19,963 nt of DNA, taken from the NCBI GenBank assembly GCA_037143735.1, contig JBAWYD010000040.1, positions 1-19,963 on the forward strand. Reading direction: 5' to 3'. Position 1 is the stretch's first letter. Every line of letters begins with the position of its first letter. The notes below the pieces were generated by a model. It made no database searches. It saw only the letters and a list, made by a program, of their open reading frames with translations, and was not told where the DNA came from. The stretch is from JAPLJQ01 sp037143735. GTDB lineage: Bacteria > Desulfobacterota > Syntrophia > Syntrophales > UBA2185. The position numbers and the translations under genes are program-made. Below, piece by piece: positions 6,730 through 14,336 of this stretch.

Positions 6730-8316
6730 ATGGTTATGGATACAGGGGATGTGTTGCTTTACGATACCACATTGAGAGATGGAACCCAGGGGGAGCAGAT
6801 CAATTTTTCGGCGGAAGAAAAATTGAGGATCGCGCAACGTCTGGATGACGTCGGTTTTCACTACATTGAAGGCGGCTGGCCGGGTTCCAATCCCAAGGAC
6901 ATTCGTTTCTTCGAACTGGCCAGAGCTGTGACATTCAAGCATGCCCGTCTGACCGCATTCGGCAGCACGAGAAGGCCGGACAAGAGAGTCGAGACGTGTC
7001 CGAATCTGACGGCGTTGCTCATGGCGGAGACGCCGGTGGTCACGATTTTCGGTAAAACCTGGGACCTCCATCTTGATATTCTAAAGATTTCTGTCGATGA
7101 TAACCTCGCCATGATCCATGATTCCATCGAATATCTGAAAAAGAGGGGCAAGGAGGTTATATATGATGCTGAGCATTTCTTTGATGGATACAAGCATCAT
7201 CCGAAGTATGCATGCAAAGTGATAGAAGTTGCCCTCGCGGCCGGTGCAGACACGGTTGTTCTCTGTGATACCAACGGGGGGACTCTGCCTCATGAAGTAA
7301 CGGCGATCATCGGAGAAGTAAGCGCTCTGTTTCCCTCCCGAAATCTTGGCATCCACGCCCATAATGATGGCGGTCTTGGTGTGGCCAATACTCTGGCGGC
7401 CGTCCTTACAGGCGTTAAGATGGTCCATGGAACGATCAACGGATACGGAGAGAGGTGCGGGAATGCAGACCTCATCAGTGTGATCGGCAACCTCCAACTG
7501 AAGATGAAAAGGAGATGTCTGGAGGATGCATCCATCAGGCAGTTGACCAATCTTTCTAATTATATCAGCGATATTGCAAATATTCCGCCCCTCAACTCAA
7601 GACCTTTTGTCGGTCGAAGCGCCTTCGCTCATAAAGGTGGAGTGCATGTCGAGGCCATATCGAAAAACCCGGCAGCGTATGAACATATTTTACCAGAATG
7701 GGTGGGGAATACGCAGAGGGTTCTCGTTTCCGAGCTGGCGGGAAAAAGCAACATTGAGTATAAGGCAAGGGAAATGGGTATTGATCTGGGGCATGATTCG
7801 ACCATAAGCCGAAAGATCGTCCAGGAAATAAAACGCATGGAAGCGCAAGGGTATCAGTTTGAGGCCGCCGAAGGGTCTCTTTCCGTATTGTTGAAAAAGG
7901 CAACGGGTAAATTCAAAGAACCCTTCAGGTTGGAAAGTTTTCAGGTCATTAACGCGAAAATAAAAGAAAATCCTCCTGTTTCACAGGCGACCATCAAGAT
8001 ATCGGTAGGCGATGAGGAAGAATTGACCGCTGCAGAGGGAAACGGCCCTGTTAATGCCCTTGACAATGCTCTGAGGAAGGCGTTGACAAAATTCTATCCC
8101 CGGATTTGTGAAATGCATCTGGTAGACTTTAAAGTCAGAATTCTGGAAGGAAGCGAGGGAACCGCCGCGAAAGTGAGGGTCCTTCTGGATTCAAGGGATG
8201 AGGACGAGATTTGGAGTACCGTAGGCGTGTCCGCAAACATCATTGAGGCAAGCTGGAATGCCCTTGTGGATAGCATCCAATATAAATTGAGCAAGGATGA
8301 AATGAAAGTTCATTGA
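6730..8316 (+). CDS. cimA: Citramalate synthase (CimA-type, HMGL-like with LeuA regulatory domain)
   Basis: A 528-residue enzyme condensing pyruvate and acetyl-CoA to (R)-citramalate, the entry to threonine-independent isoleucine synthesis. The HMGL-like barrel begins LLYDTTLRDGTQGEQINFS (Arg-Asp motif) and includes YIEGGWPGSNPKD, HAHNDGGLGVANTLAAV (metal-binding His-X-His) and NGYGERCGNADL. The C-terminal 130 residues match the LeuA dimerisation/allosteric domain, the usual site of Ile feedback. The GGWPGSNP signature separates it from 2-isopropylmalate and homocitrate synthases. The start is 6730, or nearby ATG 6724 or 6736, behind AAGGGGGG (6715-6722). The longer frame from ATG 6652 runs through the terminator hairpin and adds 26 residues foreign to the family. 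An upstream attenuator suggests a second layer of control by Ile-tRNA. Confidence 0.93.
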   Translation: MVMDTGDVLLYDTTLRDGTQGEQINFSAEEKLRIAQRLDDVGFHYIEGGWPGSNPKDIRFFELARAVTFKHARLTAFGSTRRPDKRVETCPNLTALLMAETPVVTIFGKTWDLHLDILKISVDDNLAMIHDSIEYLKKRGKEVIYDAEHFFDGYKHHPKYACKVIEVALAAGADTVVLCDTNGGTLPHEVTAIIGEVSALFPSRNLGIHAHNDGGLGVANTLAAVLTGVKMVHGTINGYGERCGNADLISVIGNLQLKMKRRCLEDASIRQLTNLSNYISDIANIPPLNSRPFVGRSAFAHKGGVHVEAISKNPAAYEHILPEWVGNTQRVLVSELAGKSNIEYKAREMGIDLGHDSTISRKIVQEIKRMEAQGYQFEAAEGSLSVLLKKATGKFKEPFRLESFQVINAKIKENPPVSQATIKISVGDEEELTAAEGNGPVNALDNALRKALTKFYPRICEMHLVDFKVRILEGSEGTAAKVRVLLDSRDEDEIWSTVGVSANIIEASWNALVDSIQYKLSKDEMKVH

Positions 8317-8346
8317 TAATCGCTTTTATTTTTTCTACATTGCTGC

Positions 8347-8369
8347 TATATATAACTGGTTTATATATA
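8347..8369. repeat. AT-rich perfect inverted repeat between cimA and the yciO-like gene
   Basis: TATATATAA (8347-8355), spacer CTGGT, TTATATATA (8361-8369): a perfect 9-bp dyad 26 bp before the start codon. It could be an operator, a -10-containing promoter region or a weak cruciform; it has no T-run and is not a terminator. Confidence 0.4.
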
Positions 8370-8394
8370 CAGAATCAGATAAACGGAAAGCGAT

Positions 8395-9003
8395 ATGTAT
8401 TTCTCCATTAACAGCCAGAACCCCCAGATGCGGTTAATCAAAAAAGCGGCTGATGTTTTGCGTGATGGAGGCGTGATCATTTACCCGACGGACACCGTTT
8501 ACGGCCTGGGATGTGACCTTTTTAATAAAAAGGGGATCGAAAAAATTTATGATATCAAGAGGAGAAACAAGAAACAGCCGTTCAGTTTTGTCTGTGCAGA
8601 TCTGAAAGACATAAGCCGGTACGCCCGGGTGTCGGATTATGCGTACAAGACGATGAAGCGTCTGCTGCCGGGTCCCTATACGTTCATCCTGGAAGCGTCG
8701 AGGCTTGTTCCTAAAATCATCCTTCCCAAAAGGCAAACCACAGGCATCAGAGTACCGGATAATCGCATCTGCCTTGCCCTTGTCAGAGAACTGGGACAAC
8801 CCATCATCAGTACCAGCGTAAAGACCGACAACGGCGATATCTTGAGTGATCCATACGAAATCAGGGAGAAATTAGGACATCGTGTCGATCTGGTAATTGA
8901 TGGGGGGATACTTGTTTCGGAACAATCGAGCGTCGTCAACCTTGTTGATGATATGATAGAGGTCATCCGGGTTGGCAAGGGAGATGTATCGACACTGATT
9001 TAA
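8395..9003 (+). CDS. yciO: Sua5/YciO/YrdC family protein (YciO-like)
   Basis: A 202-residue YrdC-fold protein. GGVIIYPTDTVYGLGCD is the nucleotide-binding signature, KRRNKKQPFSFVC matches the KxR...KP motif, and GPYTFILEAS, GIRVPDN and STSVK follow in the usual order. The family contains the L-threonylcarbamoyl-AMP synthases needed for t6A37 in ANN-decoding tRNAs. The overall sequence, from the SINSQNPQMRLIKKA opening to the GDV ending, follows E. coli YciO more closely than TsaC, and the role of YciO is less certain. It does keep the canonical PTDTVYGL, where YciO of E. coli has PTDSGYAL, so synthase activity is plausible. A GGAAAG ribosome-binding site precedes the ATG. The RNase E/G gene starts 15 bp after its stop. 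Confidence 0.85.
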   Translation: MYFSINSQNPQMRLIKKAADVLRDGGVIIYPTDTVYGLGCDLFNKKGIEKIYDIKRRNKKQPFSFVCADLKDISRYARVSDYAYKTMKRLLPGPYTFILEASRLVPKIILPKRQTTGIRVPDNRICLALVRELGQPIISTSVKTDNGDILSDPYEIREKLGHRVDLVIDGGILVSEQSSVVNLVDDMIEVIRVGKGDVSTLI

Positions 9004-9018
9004 TCAATAAGGATTCAT

Positions 9019-10881
9019 ATGAAAAGAGAAATGCTGATCAATGCAGTTCATCCCGAACAGAAAAGAATGGCTGTTGTGGATGGCGGGAAGCTGGTCGAAT
9101 TCAATATTCAAATGGCCATCAAGGAACCGATAACAGGAAACATCTATAAGGGTATTGTCCTGAAAGTTGAACGGGGGCTCCAGGCCGCTTTTGTCAACTA
9201 CGGCGGGAAAAGGGACGGGTTTCTTCCTCTCCACGATGTCAGTACCGAGTATTTTACAGAATCCGATGGAAAGCAAGCCGGCGCATCCGGTGCCAAACAT
9301 ACTCTCAAGGTCGGGCAGGAGGTCCTTGTACAGATCATGAGGGAGGTCGGTGAACGGAAAGGCGCTCTCCTGACCACTTTCATCTCCTTGCCTGGCAGGT
9401 ACGTCGTTTTACTGCCGAATAAACCGAGCAGCGGCATATCCCGGAAGATAGACGATGAGGAAGATCGTAAACGCCTGAAAGGGCTGATGGAACAGATCAA
9501 GATAGAAGAAGGACTTGGTTTTATTGTTCGTACGGCGGGCATGAACAGAACCAAGCAGGAGCTTTCCCGCGACTATCAACATCTGTCGAGATTATGGAAG
9601 GAAATTCAGAAGAAAACAAAAACGACTTCGGCCCCGTCCCTTATCTATCAGGAAAGCAATTTTGGCGTCCGATCTCTTCGAGACTACTTCACATCGGAGA
9701 TTGCAGAAATCCAGGTGGATGACGTGGAGACAATCAGGAAAATGAGGGATTATTGTAAAGCCGTTATGCCCCGAAGCTTAAAATTGATCAAACTTTATAA
9801 AGAAAAGACGCCTCTCTTTGATAAATGTCAGCTCGAGGATCAGATCCGCGTCATATATCAGGATCGGGTGGAATTGAAATCCGGCGGATATATCATTATC
9901 AATCCCACGGAGGCGATGATCACCATTGATGTCAATTCTGGACGGGCTTCAAACAAACGGAATGTGGAAGAAACGGCGTTTAAAACAAACCTTGAAGCGG
10001 CTGAGGAGATAGCCAGGCAGTTGCGCCTGAGAGATCTCGGCGGCCTGATCGTCATCGACTTCATCGATATGAGGGATCGGATACATAACGCCGAGGTGGA
10101 GAAAGCCTTTAAAAAAGCGCTCAGTGTTGACAGAGCGAGAATTCAGTTGTCCCGCATCTCCAAATTCGGCATTCTCGAACTTTCAAGACAGAAGAAGCAG
10201 TCCACCATTCAGGAAATCAGTTATACAACCTGCCCCTTCTGCAAGGGGCGCGGTGTAAGGCCCTCACTGGAATATACGGCACTCACTGCCTTCAGAAAGA
10301 TTGAATCGCGGGCAGTCAAAGGGGCCGTTTCCGCATTGAAAATAACCCTTCCCTATGAAGTGGCCGACTATCTGCTGAACCAGAAGAGAAGCGAAATCAG
10401 CAAACTGGAAAATGTCCATGATATTTCCATCCACATTTCCGGTAATCCGGATACATCCTGGGATGAGTTGAAAATTGAATCCGTTGCGCGGGAACAGGTC
10501 GAAGAAATGCTTGCACAACAGGTTGATTTACCAACGGAAACGGCGAAACAGGATGAAAATGATGTGGAACCTGGCGTGGCGGCCTCTGTCCCGACGGAAC
10601 CGGCCGAACAGATAAAAAAAATTGATAAAGCGATTGATGCAGCGCCTCCTCCGCTCAAAAAGAAGTCAAGAAGGAAACCAAGGTACAGGAAAAAGAAACC
10701 GGAAGAGAAGACCGCTGAAACAAAGCCTGAGATGTCGCCGGAAACAACGTCTGAACCGAGGCCTGAAACAAGGCCTGAAGCAACATTGTCTGAAACGAAG
10801 CGTGAAGTAAGCCCGGTTAGGGAAGAGGATAACAATCCCTTAACCAGGCTGCGTAAAATATTTGAACAACTGGTGGACTGA
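9019..10881 (+). CDS. rng: Ribonuclease E/G family endoribonuclease
   Basis: A 620-residue RNase E/G that cuts single-stranded RNA in mRNA decay and rRNA/tRNA maturation. An S1-type RNA-binding domain (about residues 35-125) contains NIYKGIVLKVERGLQAAFVNYG. The DNase I-like catalytic domain carries TIDVNSGRA (Asp304) and IVIDFIDM (Asp347), aligned with catalytic D303 and D346 of E. coli RNase E. The zinc-link CPFCKGRG carries Cys405 and Cys408, within one residue of the E. coli positions. After about residue 520 the tail is low complexity: a Lys/Arg block (KKKSRRKPRYRKKK) followed by Pro/Glu/Thr tetrapeptide repeats. It is longer than RNase G (489) and much shorter than RNase E (1061). AAGGA precedes the ATG. 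It is probably cotranscribed with the yciO-like gene. Confidence 0.93.
   Translation: MKREMLINAVHPEQKRMAVVDGGKLVEFNIQMAIKEPITGNIYKGIVLKVERGLQAAFVNYGGKRDGFLPLHDVSTEYFTESDGKQAGASGAKHTLKVGQEVLVQIMREVGERKGALLTTFISLPGRYVVLLPNKPSSGISRKIDDEEDRKRLKGLMEQIKIEEGLGFIVRTAGMNRTKQELSRDYQHLSRLWKEIQKKTKTTSAPSLIYQESNFGVRSLRDYFTSEIAEIQVDDVETIRKMRDYCKAVMPRSLKLIKLYKEKTPLFDKCQLEDQIRVIYQDRVELKSGGYIIINPTEAMITIDVNSGRASNKRNVEETAFKTNLEAAEEIARQLRLRDLGGLIVIDFIDMRDRIHNAEVEKAFKKALSVDRARIQLSRISKFGILELSRQKKQSTIQEISYTTCPFCKGRGVRPSLEYTALTAFRKIESRAVKGAVSALKITLPYEVADYLLNQKRSEISKLENVHDISIHISGNPDTSWDELKIESVAREQVEEMLAQQVDLPTETAKQDENDVEPGVAASVPTEPAEQIKKIDKAIDAAPPPLKKKSRRKPRYRKKKPEEKTAETKPEMSPETTSEPRPETRPEATLSETKREVSPVREEDNNPLTRLRKIFEQLVD
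10714..10812 (+). repeat. Degenerate 12-bp in-frame repeats in the RNase E/G tail
   Basis: About eight imperfect copies of a 12-bp unit close to CCTGAAACAAGG encode tetrapeptides of the type PETx (AETK, PEMS, PETT, SEPR, PETR, PEAT, then ETK and REV). The segment is acidic, proline-rich and probably disordered. Copy number could vary between strains. Confidence 0.6.
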
Positions 10882-10895
10882 GGGTGGAAGTCCGG

Positions 10896-11714
10896 CTATT
10901 TTTTGCTTCCCAGATCTCTGGACCGTAAAGCTGCTGCTTCGACGGCTGCCATCAGTGTGGCCCTGAGTTTTCCTTCTTCGAGCACCTTCAAACCAGCTAT
11001 GGTTGTGCCTCCGGGAGAGGTGACCATATCTTTGAGTTCCGCAGGGTGTTTGTTTCCCACCAGGCAGAGTTTGGCTGCGCCCATGATGGTCTGGGCCGAC
11101 AGCTTGAGGGCAATGTCCCTGCTTAACCCCAGATATACGCCGGCGTCCGTCAGCGCTTCAATCATGAGGAATCCGTATGCGGGCCCGCTTCCACTCAGGC
11201 CTGTAACGGCGTCCATGAGTTCTTCCCTGACGGAGACCGCGATACCGACAGATTCAAAAATATGAAGCGCCGCGTTGGCATCATCGTCTGTGGCGTTCGC
11301 ACCACGGGCAAGGGCAGCGGCTCCTTCACCGATCAGGGCCGGTGTATTCGGCATGACCCTGATAACCCGGGCTCCTTTTTTGAGATATCCCTCGATGAAT
11401 TTGGTTGGTATTCCCGCCGCAATAGAGATTATTAATTTGCTCTGTTGAAATGTGCGGGATATGCCTTCAAGAACTTCCGCCATATTCTGGGGTTTGACCG
11501 CCAGAATAATGATATCGGAGGATTTAACCACTTTGCTGTTGTCGCCGGCGGTATGGACTCCGTATGTTTTTTTAAGGTCCTCCAACCGTTCCTTGACCGT
11601 ATCAGAAACGGTAATATGACTTGCGGGTATCAGCTTCCGGGAGATGATTCCGCCGATGAGGACACTGCCCATCTTGCCTCCACCGATAATTCCAACCTTT
11701 TTCCCTTTCAGCAT
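10896..11714 (-). CDS. proC: Pyrroline-5-carboxylate reductase
   Basis: A 272-residue enzyme for the last step of proline synthesis, NAD(P)H-dependent reduction of P5C. The Rossmann motif is KVGIIGGGKMGSVLIGGI at the N-terminus. VMPNTPALIGEGAAAL, the ProC signature region GLSGSGPAYGFLMIEALTDAGVYLGL, and the helix with VTSPGGTTIAGLKVLEEG (the substrate/dimer region) follow in order. The start is ATG at 11714 behind AGAGG. The same frame extends to a TTG at 11756 that would add 14 residues before the nucleotide-binding strand and lacks support. The gene converges on the RNase E/G gene with 14 bp between stops. It is divergent from yggT, although proC and yggT are often collinear, so a local inversion is possible. 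Confidence 0.94.
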   Translation of the reverse strand: MLKGKKVGIIGGGKMGSVLIGGIISRKLIPASHITVSDTVKERLEDLKKTYGVHTAGDNSKVVKSSDIIILAVKPQNMAEVLEGISRTFQQSKLIISIAAGIPTKFIEGYLKKGARVIRVMPNTPALIGEGAAALARGANATDDDANAALHIFESVGIAVSVREELMDAVTGLSGSGPAYGFLMIEALTDAGVYLGLSRDIALKLSAQTIMGAAKLCLVGNKHPAELKDMVTSPGGTTIAGLKVLEEGKLRATLMAAVEAAALRSRDLGSKK

Positions 11715-11864
11715 TTCTGCCTCTAACCTCCTGTTTTTTTGACTATCTTTACACAATCATCAAAAAAAAGCGAAGTCAATCTTTATTTGCACATTCCCTT
11801 CAATATATGATAGTCACAAAACATGCCTTATATGCACTGTGTGGCGCCATCATACCGCTTTCAT

Positions 11865-11888
11865 TTAAGACAAGGCGGGACGTCTTAA
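11865..11888. repeat. Inverted repeat upstream of yggT
   Basis: TTAAGAC (11865-11871) and GTCTTAA (11882-11888) form a perfect 7-bp dyad with a 10-base spacer. It ends just before the AAGGAGAAGGA ribosome-binding region of yggT, in the proC-yggT divergent gap. It may be an operator or a 5' UTR hairpin. Confidence 0.35.
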
Positions 11889-11912
11889 TTTCATCAAGGA
11901 GAAGGAAGTTAC

Positions 11913-12212
11913 ATGTTTGTACTGGGAAATTTAATCGTTGCGGTCGCAAAAATTCTTGACATCGCCCTGACGATGTACATGTGGGTCATTATCGCCCGGG
12001 CTGTCATCTCATGGGTTAACCCCGATCAGTACAACCCCATCGTTCAATTCCTTTACCGGGTCACGGAGCCGGTTATGGCCCCGATCAGGAGATGGATTCC
12101 CTTTGGGAACATGGGTATTGACTTTTCACCCATTATTCTCATTTTAGCCATTGTTTTTTTACAGAGTTTTCTCGTCAGAAGCATGATGGAACTGGCGGTG
12201 TATTTCAGATGA
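11913..12212 (+). CDS. yggT: YggT family integral membrane protein
   Basis: A 99-residue membrane protein. A first hydrophobic stretch covers about residues 5-30 and a second about 70-92. Between them lies the family signature RAVISWVNPDQYNPIVQFLYRV, then TEPVMAPIRRWIP, and GIDFSPIILILAI opens the second stretch. YggT proteins are inner-membrane proteins of poorly defined function, linked to osmotic tolerance and to cell-division/envelope gene neighbourhoods. The ribosome-binding site AAGGAGAAGGA is strong. A DUF167 gene follows after 37 bp, the usual arrangement. Confidence 0.9.
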   Translation: MFVLGNLIVAVAKILDIALTMYMWVIIARAVISWVNPDQYNPIVQFLYRVTEPVMAPIRRWIPFGNMGIDFSPIILILAIVFLQSFLVRSMMELAVYFR

Positions 12213-12249
12213 AAAGATCCCCTTCAATGTTGTCCGGAGAGGTGTTTCG

Positions 12250-12564
12250 GTGAACATGTTGCTTCCCCTGATGGAGACGAAAAAGGGAATTGCGTTTCAT
12301 GTCCTCGTCGTACCCAGGTCTGCTAAATGCGGGATCGCGGGAATTCAGAATGATGCCCTTAAAATTAAAATTACGGCTCCGCCGGTGGAAGGACAGGCGA
12401 ATATGGAATGCATTCGATTCCTTGCCGACACCCTGGGCGTTAAGAAAAAGCAGATAACCATCACAGGCGGCCATAAGTCGAAAAAGAAAACCGTTGCCAT
12501 AGAAGGGTTGAACCGTGAAGCGGTGATGACCATTCTGTCCGGCATACTATCGCCTCCGTCATGA
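12250..12564 (+). CDS. yggU: DUF167 (YggU) family protein
   Basis: A protein of 104 residues (from GTG 12250) or 102 (from ATG 12256), both behind GGAGAGGTG. It carries the DUF167 core: FHVLVVPRSAKCGIAG, LKIKITAPPVEGQANMECIRFLADTLGVKKKQITITGG and HKSKKKTVAIEG, where APPVEGxAN and GxxSxxK are the conserved points. It is a small alpha/beta cytoplasmic protein whose biochemical role is not established. Its place between yggT and murJ matches common envelope-related clusters. Confidence 0.9.
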   Translation: MNMLLPLMETKKGIAFHVLVVPRSAKCGIAGIQNDALKIKITAPPVEGQANMECIRFLADTLGVKKKQITITGGHKSKKKTVAIEGLNREAVMTILSGILSPPS

Positions 12565-12628
12565 ATTAAGGTATATTATTTGTTGATTTTTTTCAAAAAT
12601 CTGAACGGATGCACACATTATTCGTGTT

Positions 12629-14227
12629 ATGGAAAAAATTCCCGTAAAAGGCAGTGAAAATTCGAAGATCGCAGGGGCGGCAGGCGTCGTAGGACTGGCG
12701 ACCATGCTGTCCCGGATATTCGGTTTCATCAGAGACATGGTTGTCGCCGCTTTTTTCGGCGCCGGACTGGCAACGGACGCTTTTTTCGTTGCCTTCAGAA
12801 TTCCCAATCTTTTAAGAAGACTTCTTGCCGAGGGGTCTCTGACGGTATCATTCGTTCCTGTATTTACCGACTACCTGAAAAAACCCTCAAAAGAAGACGC
12901 CCTGGAACTGGCCGATATCGCCTTTACGGCTCTTTCCATCATCCTGGTCATCGTTTCTCTGGCAGGGGTTCTCCTCTCGCCCGTCATTGTCACCATCATG
13001 GCGCCCGGCTTCGTCAAGGTTCCCGCTCAGTATGATCTCACGGTTTTTCTCACCCGTCTGATGTTTCCCTATATTTTCTTCATTTCCCTTGTAGCCCTGT
13101 GCATGGGCATTCTGAATTCCCTGCGGCATTTTGCCGCGCCTGCCCTGTCTCCCGTTGTGCTGAATATATCCATGATTGTGGCGGCGCTTACGCTTCGTGA
13201 TTTTTTTCAGGAACCGATCATTTCTCTTGCTGTGGGAGTTATGGTCGGGGGAATCCTTCAACTGGCCATGCAATGGCCTTTCCTCGTGAAGATGGGGGTC
13301 AGGCTGAAACCAAATTTCAACTTCAAACATCCGGGCATCCGGCGTATAGGAACCCTCATGCTGCCCGCGGCCTTCGGCGCCGCAATTTATCAGATCAATA
13401 TCTTCATCAGCACCATTTTGGCATCCCTGCTGCCTTCCGGCAGCGTATCCTATCTCTATTACGCGGACAGGGTCGTTGAGCTGCCCCTGGGTGTTTTCGC
13501 CATTGCCATCGGCACGGCCACACTTCCCAGTTTTTCCGAGCAGGTCGCCGGGGGACATTTCGAAGAACTGAAAAAAACCATATCCTTTTCCCTGAGGCTG
13601 ATCCTGTTTATCACCATCCCGGCAACGGTGGCTCTCATTGCGCTTCGCGTTCCCATCATCTCCGTCCTTTTCCAGCGGGGCGCATTCGGCGTACAGGCCA
13701 CATATCTGACAGCCCAGGCACTGCTGTTCTACGCCGTCGGCTTGTGGGCCTTTTCCGTGATCAGGGTGATTGTGTCGGCCTTCTTTTCCCTCCAGGATAC
13801 GAAATCTCCCATGAAGGCGGCCATTGTCGCTCTCATCGTCAACGTTATTTTCAGTGTTATCCTGATGTTTCCCTTGAAGCATGGCGGTCTGGCGCTGGCC
13901 ACATCGATTGCCTCCGCCGTCAATGTCGTGATGCTGTACGTCATTTTAAAACGGAGGATCGGGGCGTTTCTCGATCAGGACTTTTATCGTTCCATTTTCA
14001 AGGTGTTCATCTCCTCGATAGGCATGTGGTTTGTGATTCTTCTCGTGGGAATTATTCTCCCCTGGCGTGTCGGAGGACCGTTGGGTGAGAGGCTTCTGTA
14101 CCTCACGGTGTGCATTGCAACCGGGATGGCCTCGTTTTTCATCTTTTCACGTATGATGAAATGTTCAGAAATGATGGAAGTCCTCGGAATGATCAAGAGG
14201 AAAATCAAGGGTTCCAAAATTCAATAA
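12629..14227 (+). CDS. murJ: Lipid II flippase MurJ (MviN)
   Basis: A 532-residue polytopic inner-membrane protein of the MOP superfamily that moves lipid II across the membrane for peptidoglycan synthesis. The N-terminal signature is clear: LATMLSRIFGFIRDMVVAAFFGAG, TDAFFVAFRIPNLLRRLLAEGSLTVSFVPVF, with the Arg residues of the cytoplasmic-side cavity. About 14 hydrophobic segments follow, including SLQDTKSP in the second lobe. Length is typical (510-540). The ATG at 12629 has no clear ribosome-binding site. It may be translated from a transcript shared with the DUF167 gene 64 bp upstream, or from its own AT-rich upstream region. Confidence 0.94.
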   Translation: MEKIPVKGSENSKIAGAAGVVGLATMLSRIFGFIRDMVVAAFFGAGLATDAFFVAFRIPNLLRRLLAEGSLTVSFVPVFTDYLKKPSKEDALELADIAFTALSIILVIVSLAGVLLSPVIVTIMAPGFVKVPAQYDLTVFLTRLMFPYIFFISLVALCMGILNSLRHFAAPALSPVVLNISMIVAALTLRDFFQEPIISLAVGVMVGGILQLAMQWPFLVKMGVRLKPNFNFKHPGIRRIGTLMLPAAFGAAIYQINIFISTILASLLPSGSVSYLYYADRVVELPLGVFAIAIGTATLPSFSEQVAGGHFEELKKTISFSLRLILFITIPATVALIALRVPIISVLFQRGAFGVQATYLTAQALLFYAVGLWAFSVIRVIVSAFFSLQDTKSPMKAAIVALIVNVIFSVILMFPLKHGGLALATSIASAVNVVMLYVILKRRIGAFLDQDFYRSIFKVFISSIGMWFVILLVGIILPWRVGGPLGERLLYLTVCIATGMASFFIFSRMMKCSEMMEVLGMIKRKIKGSKIQ

Positions 14228-14233
14228 ATACAA

Positions 14234-14255
14234 TTACATTAGCCGAATAATGTAA
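14234..14255. repeat. Perfect inverted repeat between murJ and serS
   Basis: TTACATTA (14234-14241), spacer GCCGAA, TAATGTAA (14248-14255): a perfect 8-bp dyad 7 bp after the murJ stop. No T-run follows, so it is not a standard terminator. A possible -35 (TTGACT, 14265-14270) lies just downstream, making an operator for serS conceivable. Confidence 0.4.
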
Positions 14256-14336
14256 CAAAAGATATTGACTTCGGAAAGTTGTAGTGATAGGGGAAACTTT
14301 CTTTTAACGGAAAGATACTATGGTAAGGGTAACGCC

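Noticed and set aside
10875..10906. Terminator between the RNase E/G gene and proC
   Set aside because: GGACT/AGTCC is only a 5-bp stem with a 9-base loop, and the T-run starts five bases later; too weak to list.
11715..11756. Extended N-terminus of ProC from TTG 11756
   Set aside because: It adds 14 residues ahead of the Rossmann strand, while ATG 11714 has a ribosome-binding site at proper distance and matches the usual family start.
12887..13882. Minus-strand frame of 331 codons inside murJ
   Set aside because: It is very rich in His, Gly, Asp and Gln, which is typical of the complement of a membrane-protein gene. It shows no domain and no ribosome-binding site.
14265..14336. Extended N-terminus of SerS from 14265
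   Set aside because: The added 24 residues do not resemble SerS. The family begins M-L-D-I-K-F, matching GTG 14337 with an upstream AAGGG.
14228..14336. T-box riboswitch ahead of serS
   Set aside because: The conserved T-box core and an associated terminator are absent; only a short dyad is present.
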